A DNA stretch of 64,000 nucleotides, taken from NCBI GenBank assembly GCA_034440615.1, contig JAOTOM010004835.1, positions 434,001 to 498,000 of the forward strand. Direction: 5' to 3'. Origin of the DNA: Ashinkailepas kermadecensis (Eukaryota; Arthropoda; Thecostraca; Neolepadidae). The notes beneath the pieces were generated by a model that was not told the origin of the DNA, did no database searches, and saw only the letters and a program-made list of their open reading frames with translations. Below, piece after piece: positions 55,608-64,000 of the stretch (position 1 is its first letter; each line of letters begins with the position of its first letter). The position numbers were made by a program, and so were the translations under genes.

Positions 55608-56650
55608 GTAGTCCTCCATTTTGTCGAGAAAAAATCATGTAACGTGCAAAAATATATATGGGCAATGCATAAACTTCGCACGTCGCATGCGCAGCCCCAC
55701 CCCCACCAAAACTACAAATTATTTTGTGGAGGAGCAAAGTAAAATTAAAACCATTTAGACATGTCCCTATATCAGCCCCCGCCTTCAGCACCTAAAATAT
55801 CACACAAACTATAACGTAAAATTCCCTTAACGTAAATGTTCACCTGCCTGCACCTTGATAGCAAACACTCGCTATTATAGACAGGCATGTAACGTACTCG
55901 CTTTAGAGGCGGCGCAAATTACCTTTATGGTCCGGCACGCCTAAAAATCACTCTCCCCCCCCATGCGCAGCGAAATTGAAACATGCCTGATGCTACCAAT
56001 TTCTGCAATATATGAGGAAAAGCTGTGACGTCACCAAGGCTTGAAGGCTAACTTTGGTGTGCCTTTTAAGGTTTGCTTTGGAAGTCATGTGCGCCATAAC
56101 TTAGTACATATTGCTCAGGAATATCAATTATAATGCAGTGTCCATGCAGCTTATTGCTGAGTTTTGTCTTTCATGGTGTCATAAGCTGGCAGATTGGCTC
56201 ACACATGGCTCTCGTTGCTTCAGTTTGAGACTTGGATTCCCCATATCGAAATTGAATGCATGCATATGGGTCTATTTGAAGAGGTACTGATGATCTGAAG
56301 CCACTGCGATGGTCTCATGGCAGTTTCACGCTGCACTGAGTCATATGTAATGTTGCAACATCGTCCGGTTTCCCGATGGGCGAATAAGTCGTATCACTGT
56401 GACTGTTTGTGACGTCATCAAAACGTTGCATCCATATCCAGTGGTATATTTGAACAGTGCGACATTTCCTGCCGATATGCGGCACATTCGGTTACATATC
56501 TAGTGTAAACAACGCTATGGCAGAAAGTAAAAGAATATCCACATTGTCACTGGGCATGTAGGTACCTAGGTAGGCACCAGGTAAATATCAAGCTGATAGT
56601 GTGATGGGTGGGCTGTTGAAGATAATTCTAGTTTGTATATCCACAATCTG
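55608..56650 (-). mobile_element. hAT-B internal fragment flanking the second locus
   Basis: 55790-56280 and 56540-56650 are reverse-complement relatives of 29500-30180 (shared words include cgaaattgaaacatgcctga and atcaagctgatagtgtgatg). Roughly 250 bp at 56285-56535 interrupts this similarity and may be another insertion. The hAT-B copy ending at 55607 therefore sits inside, or next to, an older hAT-B copy. Confidence 0.65.
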
Positions 56651-57245
56651 GACCCTGTGAGCCTATTGAAAATACCTGCAATACGCTTTGAATTTGACAG
56701 CCTTAGCATTGCTGGGGTCACCCAATACCTCTTGCAAAGATGACCCCGATGGTGGGTGTCCAATGTGGCTAATGGGGCAAATGTACCTGCGAAGATTGCA
56801 GAGCACACTCGTCACTTTTGTTCTTAGAAAGCGGAAATGTGAAACGTGAAGTAACATCGGGGTTTTCTTTCTTGAGGGAAATGGGATACTATTTATCCTC
56901 AAATTAATCCTGGAAGAGTTAATCCTACCGAAAATCTCCTAATGCACTAGCCATTTTCAGAAAGGCCTTTTAGCAAAGAAAATATTCCCTTTCATTCAGC
57001 AATGTATAATCGTCTAATGTTCCCGATAAGTCGAGAGCGGCGCTACTGCAACAGACCCTCGTCTGTTCAGCATGCGCGCACTTGAACAAAGCAAGCCGGA
57101 CCTGGACCTGGAGGAATCCAGCGCTCAGAGCGTTCTCTGAACTCCCGTTGACTGGCAGGGCGAGATTGCATCAGTTGGTGTCGTGACTGCTGACCGGGTG
57201 TTGCAGGGGCGCCGCTCGCCTCCCACGTTCCCCGGCACCGCACGT
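56651..57245. other. No gene recognised
   Basis: Unique-looking sequence between the hAT-B fragment and the minisatellite. The minus-strand frame that runs out of the repeat continues through 57067-57250 (CRGTWEASGAPATPGQ), but no domain is recognisable. Confidence 0.4.
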
Positions 57246-58120
57246 CTGTAAACGTGTCCAACGTCACGTCTGCTAGTGTGTCCAGCGTCACGTCTGTCAG
57301 TGTGTCCGGTGTCACGTCTGTCAGCGTGTCCAGTGTCACGTCTGTCCGCGTGTCCAGTATCACGTCTGTCAGCGTGTCCAGTGTCACGTCTGTCAGCGTG
57401 TCCGGTGTCACGTCTGTCAGCGTGTCCAGTGTCACGTCTGTCAGTGTGTCCAGTGTCACGGCTGTCAGCGTGTCCAGTGTCACGTCTGTCAGCGTGTCCG
57501 GTGTCACGTCTGTCAGCGTGTCCGGTGTCACGTCTGTCAGCGTGTCCGGTGTCACGTCTGTCAGTGTGTCCAGTGTCACGTCTGTCAGCGTGTCCGGTGT
57601 CACGTCTGTCAGCGTGTCCGGTGTCACGTCTATCACTGTGTCCAGTGTCACGTCTGTCAGCGTGTCCGGTGTCACGTCTGTCAGTGTGTCCGGTGTCACG
57701 TCTGTCAGCGTGTCCGGTGTCACGTCTGTCAGCGTGTCCGGTGTCACGTCTGTCAGTGTGTCCAGTGTCACGTCTGTCAGCGTGTCCGGTGTCACGTCTG
57801 TCAGCGTGTCCAGTGTCACGTCTGTCAGCGTGTCCAGCGTCACGTCTGTCAGCGTGTCCAGTGTCACGTATGTCAACGTGTCCGGTGTCACGTCTGTCAG
57901 CGTGTCCGGTGTCACGTCTGTCAGCGTGTCCAGTGTCACGTCTGTCAGCGTGTCCGGTGTCACGTCTGTCAGTGTGTCCGGTGTCACGTCTGTCAGCGTG
58001 TCCGGTGTCACGTCTGTCAGCGTGTCCAGTGTCACGTCTGTCAGTGTGTCCGGTGTCACGTCTGTCAGCGTGTCCAGTGTCACGTCTGTCAGTGTGTCCG
58101 GTGTCACGTCTGTCAGCGTG
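57246..58120. repeat. 24-bp minisatellite, about 36 copies
   Basis: The unit gtccagtgtcacgtctgtca plus gcgt is repeated about 36 times with a few recurrent substitutions (gtccggtgtc/gtccagtgtc, cagcg/cagtg). Because 24 is a multiple of three, frames of about 300-360 codons are open on both strands (minus: Leu-Thr-Asp-Val-Thr-Pro-Asp-Thr units). No signal sequence, splice site or flanking domain supports a protein, so it is listed as a repeat. Confidence 0.95.
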
Positions 58121-58802
58121 CTGCCAAACACCGCCTCAGGCGAGGGCTGAGACACGGATTAGCACCACCCAACGTGCCAATCTCAGACAAAGACAATCGG
58201 CCGGAAATGCCACGCACCATTCCTCCAATAAGTGCCCCATCTCCACCCCGTAAAATTACGTCACCGTGCGAAACTGCGGCCAAGTATCAATCCCTGTGCT
58301 GTTTTTTTTTCAGCGTGGACAACAACAAAATTCCGATTTTGAAGAATCACAGATTTTAACAGCTAACGTTTGCCGGGTCCGGTTAAGACAACATTTTACA
58401 AACAAAATGTTAGATTTCGAGAAAATGCCATTTTGCAAAATTTCGAGAGAAAAATCGGAATTTTGGTTGCACCATGGAACCTTGCCCCCACCCCCTAGAA
58501 CCACCAGTGAAGGTCGGTGTACATATACGATACTACCATGGCGACACAAGTAAGCTAGAGCGAACACATTCTTACAAACAAGACCAATTCAGACTAGGTC
58601 TGGTTTGTTTGTAAGAGTTTCAAAGGTTTCTCTCGATTCAGGGCACCGGATTTTAAAGCTACATGTTGAAATAATTGTGAAATGACACAATGCTTTGGCT
58701 ACGTTAGAAGGCACCGAAGCTTCCAGATGAAGTAAAATGAGGGAAAGTGCATAATATTGAGGTCTGAAGTCTTTCATTTGATCGGTTAGTTCCGATTTTG
58801 CA
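58121..58802. other. No gene recognised
   Basis: No domain was seen. Two inverted stretches, aacaaaattccgattttgaa (58323) and aaaatcggaattttggttg (58449), plus the nearby lacaaacaag words, suggest an old hairpin element around 58310-58470. Confidence 0.4.
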
Positions 58803-58810
58803 TACTGATA

Positions 58811-58899
<89 letters not shown>
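58803..58899. repeat. (TA)n microsatellite
   Basis: About 95 bases of TA dinucleotide with one TATG interruption near the left end. Confidence 0.96.
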
Positions 58900-58901
<2 letters not shown>

Positions 58902-60532
58902 TGGTACATATCGCAGGCACGAAGGAGAGTTAACTGAACATACATGCAATACAAAATAAAGGCAAAATGAGTCCGAAATGGATGATCGCCACAAGCAAGG
59001 ACCACGCTGATGATGATGTTTGCAGGTCACGTCACGCTGATGTTTGCATATGATGGCGAGACATCCTTTTGTCTAACCCTCGCATGGCTGGCCGGCGAAT
59101 CCACCTTCGCTGGGCCGGGGGTGGCGGCAGCTCTTGAAAGCATCTAACTTCCAATCTACGCATGCTAGGATGAAATGCAGAACACCGTTTGAAAGCACTG
59201 GTCATGGAGAGCCAGAAGCATACCTTAGATTTGCATTTTAATTGACAATGAGGTCACCAAATATATTATATAAATATAAGTTATTTGACGTAAGGCCTTG
59301 CAAATAATTAAAAAGACACTACATGTGTTCTTTTTACATTGTTTTTGAAACATGAACATATATGTATGCATTGATATTGAGCATAGTGAAGAAAAAAAAT
59401 GGTCAGGACAGGATAGGTCAGGTGAGGTCAGAATCAGACTTAAAAACCAGCTTCGGAACTATGCATGTTAGAAACACAGTGGAAATGTCATTGGCAAGCC
59501 AAGTTATCCTACAGCTCATATCACATCTTATTTCTTTCATTTTCGGCCATGATGAGGTCGCTAAAGGTCCTAATATGTCAACCCAGTGACATGACCTTTA
59601 CCTTGGAACATGAAATGGAAAATATGAACATATGCCTGGGGTCCATGACTGAAGATCCCGTGCGGGTCGGGAGGGGGTCCCCTAGTTTGATACCCTGCTA
59701 ATGCTAAATTTAATTTGCTTTATTCAATCTGAAAATATGTCTTGAAAATAAGGACTTTGACTTCTAGCTTCGTGAGAGACCTCCAGCCCTCTTAGGGTCT
59801 TTCTAACGAACCATTCAAACAATATTGGTGTCTGATTGACATCCAAACATTTTAAGGTTAGGTCAGGTCACGGCATATGGTCAGGCCAAGTAAGTACGTC
59901 CGGAACATCACTTGAGGTATATAATTGTGTTCCAAGAATAACTGATATGATAATAAAACATCTGGGTAGACTGTCCAACTTCTGATCAAGTGACCCGACC
60001 TCAAGTCACGCCAGGACAATGCACAACGTGACAAACCGATCTCTTCAGCCTTCGCCCTATGTGTGCGCAGCTTTGGAAGTAATTCCAAAGAAATATCAAA
60101 TCAGGTCAAATCAGGTCACCTGCCGCGAGGGCAGGTCATCCTAGGTCCTTCGATTGTCATCAGATGTCATGTGGCACGACTTAGGCGGCAATGACACAGA
60201 ATTCAGATGTCACTTGGCGAGGAAAAGCAACATCCTGTGTTAGATGGCATTGTGTAGAATATACATGATAAGTGAAATCTGGTCCCTCTGCATCTACTCA
60301 TTCGGCTATTATTACTGGAAAACATGGAAAACAGGTCTCTCGAAAGCTCCCCTCCCGGCCCCGTGAGAGTTAAAGCCTATATTGGGTTGCGAACTCATCG
60401 TGTGCCACCGGCACAGTATCCGCTGCTGGGCTTCTCATAGGCAGGCCGCTTATATGAACAGGTATCGCTGCCGTTCGGCGCACGAGTTCGCCGCGGACCT
60501 TTTGGCCGAGATCACTCGTCGAGAGGCGGGGC
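58900..60532. other. No gene recognised; scattered aggtca words
   Basis: Short clusters of ggtcagg/aggtcag occur at 59400-59435, 59855-59885 and 60095-60150. No coding region was identified until the retrotransposon-like remnant. Confidence 0.4.
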
Positions 60533-61478
<946 letters not shown>

Positions 61479-61708
61479 GTGGCAACCTGGCCCGATTCCG
61501 CCACCGGTGTCACTACTCTGCAGCCTGTACCAGCCCTCTGCCCCTTCCCCCGTGGGACAAGTGTGTGTGTGTGAGTCGGCAGGCCACGCGGCCAGCGTGA
61601 CGGGCGTTGATTTGTAGAGTGGTGGTCCCCAGCCACTGTCACCCCCTCCCTCCCCGCCCCTGTGGGCTCGTAGGGCAAGACATGTCACGTTCCCCTTGGG
61701 TGTGTTGG

Positions 61709-61765
61709 TGCGATAATCAGGGTCACACCGGGCCGCCCCGACTGGGAGTAACAGCCGGCAACCGC
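61709..61765. repeat. Direct repeat, copy 1 (gataatcagggtcacaccgg)
   Basis: About 55 bp that recurs at 62272-62325 with few differences. Both copies encode a DPDYR-containing stretch on the minus strand. The copies lie in the same orientation about 560 bp apart. Confidence 0.8.
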
Positions 61766-61927
61766 TAAGATGACCGCAATCCATACCCGTCGAGGCTTTG
61801 AGAACGAGATACAATTGACAACATTAGGTTAACGACCGAGACTCGACGCAAGGAGCGGGCGACTCAGCAGCGGGAGGGGCGGAGTGGAGGTGAAGGTACG
61901 GAAGTGTTTGTGCGCCAGCGTTGGTGC

Positions 61928-62028
61928 GACAGCGGAGCGGACGGACACGGCGGAGCGGACACGGACACGGCGAAGCGGACACGGACACGGCGGAGCGGAC
62001 ACGGACACGGACACGGCGGCAGGGACCA
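61928..62028. repeat. Short tandem repeat (gcggacacggacacggcg)
   Basis: About five imperfect units of gcggacacggacacggcg. Confidence 0.88.
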
Positions 62029-62271
62029 ATGGGAGACGAGCGCTGTTTGCGTCGGCAGGTGGGAATATGGGGCAGATGATGCGCAGAAGCGCGGAAAGCC
62101 CTTCCGTGCCAGGCGCGGTGGGACGCAACAGAGAGCGGTGAAGTGACGCGACCGCATCGCGCACTTCCCACCACCTCACCAGCCAGCATTCCTCCGTACC
62201 CTCGCGTACCCTGCCCCGGGAGTCCATTCCTTTCCCCCACTCGTCGCTATATCTCAGTCTGCGGTTCCCGG

Positions 62272-62325
62272 GGCGATAATCAGGGTCATACCGGGCCGCC
62301 GCGACTGGGACTAACGACCGACAAC
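62272..62325. repeat. Direct repeat, copy 2
   Basis: Second copy of the block at 61709 (gataatcagggtcataccgg). Confidence 0.8.
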
Positions 62326-63080
62326 AGTCGAGATGAAGACGTATGCGCGTGGAGGAAGCGAGAGACGACAGACGTTGACAAATCACGGGCAGTTTTTGTG
62401 TTGTACGCAAAATATCGTAAATATGACTGTCGGGGAGAGTTGTAACAGCGTATCAAATTTATCCCCGGGTGTCCTAAATTTAACTGGGATCACGTTTTCA
62501 TGTTTGATTTATCATTAATGAGCGTGATTCCAACAAAAGGAGCATGTCTGATAAAATATTAATTTTACCTTATCCCACAAATGATCACGGGTAAGACCGA
62601 AGGCGGGCGTGCATTGTATCAGCAGTCGAGGCTTTAGGCAGTCGGCTTGGCGATGGGGACAATGGCACGCTTTCACCAAACTTTGCTCAAAACCTGCGTG
62701 CTTCCTCGGATTTCGTGTATCCGCTGGGTGGGTTGATCCGAATGGCCACCTCTCCCTTCACGCCTTCACGCTTTTTAGACACCAACTACGTTTTAAGCTC
62801 TGTAGATAGGGGTTTAATTTCTTCTATTAAAAAATATGTATTCTGTTCGCTCCAAAAACATATCCTAGATCGTATGCAGTCGCGACTCTTTCCTGTTCCA
62901 TATATATTTCCGCTTGCATGTCAATGACAGTCTACATTTATTCCTTCAAAATATTCCTGAGGCTACTGATATTCTCCAATTCGTGCATAGCTGCACCTAT
63001 TCCTTTTCCAGATAAAAAGGTGTTGACACTATGACCAACATATAATTGGCTTTCGCACAGCAGATGGCATGACCCATGGG

Positions 63081-64000
63081 GTGAAGGAAGTGGCTGGGGT
63101 CAGCAAGTGCGCAAGAAAGGTAGCTGAGGGTATGGTAATTCTGAAATATACGCGGACCAGATGCGGTAAGCAGTACAAAGCAACACTGAATGCGTAATGG
63201 TCCCGTCTTATCAGCATAGACGGCATGCCAGCATAATTTGGTGTTGATGAAGAACGTAAGCTGGCAAAATTCCTACCACGCTTAGCCGATGTGCTCCGTG
63301 AAGTCACTGTACGGCAGACCCAAGTGCTTGCTTACCAGATAGCAACAAAACAGCAAAAATCATGATACAAATTAATACCTAACTGAATAGCTCTCGAGAA
63401 CGGGTACCGTAGCTGTTTGGGCAGGCACCCTCAGCTGACCCTACGGAAGTCAGAGGTCAGGAGCCTTGCACGGCCAGCACCTTATAAGGAAGCTGTCACC
63501 ACTTGTTGCGATGTGTCAGAGCGTGTCCTGTAACACACTAAGGTACAAGGATATTGTATATACAACTTAGACCGTACAGGAGTGACCACAGTGCAGAGTT
63601 CACCAAAAATAGTGGCACTAAAGATGCCAAACAAGTTCAAGTCATGTCGAAAAAACGAGCAGATCTGATTACGATTGCTGGGATGGTGACTGCAACAGGC
63701 AGCACACCAGCCACAGTGTGTGCTTACAAGAAAAACGTCGTGTGGCTGATGTATGGTGCCACAGAAGGTACGGATGGGCCCGTCAGTGAGTCAGGCTGGA
63801 TGGCCAAGGATAATTTTGAAAATGTATTGCGAGCACTTCAACACTGCACTGGTCATTTGCGATTTTGAACACACCAACATGGTAGTGGGGTTGGTGTCCA
63901 TCTAGTTTTGAAAATGTATTGCGAGCACTTCAACACTACACTGGTCATTTGCAAACGCTCCCATGTACTGACCATGGAGATTCATGTGTCACATCAGTCT
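63081..64000 (+). pseudogene. Pogo/Tigger-like DDE transposase, degraded, runs off the window
   Basis: 63081-63360 is one frame with two stops. It reads VKEVAGVSKCARKVAEG, then FGVDEERKLAKFLPRLADVL, as in the DNA-binding part of CENP-B/Tigger-type proteins. 63558 onward reads IYNLDRTGVTTVQ, the position of the first catalytic Asp (family form NVDETG; Glu is changed here). After a frameshift, ITIAGMVTATGSTPATV and SESGWMAKDNF follow. At the right edge VLTMEIHVSHQS stands where the family has LDNH.SH, so the second catalytic Asp is altered. Between them a segment of about 50 bp is repeated 92 bp downstream (63814 and 63906). The copy cannot be active. Confidence 0.68.

Larger units (their letters stand above)
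61479..63080. other. No gene recognised; internal duplications
   Basis: It contains the duplicated block described separately, a repeat at 61928-62028 and otherwise unrecognised sequence. The GC-rich part is 61479-62330 and the AT-rich part lies beyond 62390. Confidence 0.45.

Noticed and set aside
57246..58120. Possible CRISPR array (regular 24-bp repeats)
   Set aside because: There are no unique spacers between the units, no cas genes, and the context is an animal genome.

Overview
The window looks like a repeat-rich arthropod nuclear genome, probably a crustacean or chelicerate. Three things point there: intron-containing innexin genes (a protostome gap-junction family), scattered short TTAGG-type motifs, and a mix of LINE, Penelope-like, hAT and pogo/Tigger-like elements with very long dinucleotide runs. 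The species itself cannot be named from the sequence. Nothing bacterial or viral is seen: no operons, no CRISPR array, no rRNA. The only convincing host gene is on the minus strand at the left edge. It is an innexin with three coding exons (8812-8689, 6873-6694, 802 to beyond base 1) that join in phase at GT/AG sites and give residues 1-368 of a four-helix channel protein whose C-terminus lies outside the window.

Layout. 1-8812: innexin gene; its introns carry a 206-bp foldback, an (AT)n run and a tRNA-like relic. 8830-26440: mostly unannotated, with minisatellites, a (GA)n block, a Penelope-like reverse transcriptase (RT) pseudogene next to a 91-bp foldback, and a 1-kb compound microsatellite. 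26440-42600: one minus-strand non-LTR retrotransposon with a zinc-knuckle ORF1 and an endonuclease/RT/RNase H ORF2. Its RT domain is split by a DNA transposon (hAT-A, 28821-38953, 8-bp target duplication CCAATGCG). That element is itself split by a second one (hAT-B, 28944-38036, 8-bp target duplication CCGCCATG), which contains further copies of its own left end. 47552-48878: first and second coding exons of a second innexin, apparently a pseudogene or diverged paralogue. 50821-56650: a second, inverted hAT-B locus. 57246-58120: a 24-bp minisatellite of about 36 copies. 60533-61060: retrotransposon RNase H-like remnant running into a (CT)n block. 63081-64000: pogo/Tigger-like transposase pseudogene running off the right edge.

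No coordinated pathway is encoded here. The most informative content is the insertion history: a LINE hit by a hAT-like element that was then hit by a second hAT-like family. Exact target-site duplications, terminal inverted repeats and an ORF2 frame that resumes across the insertion site all support this order. All homology statements come from reading motifs; no database search was run.
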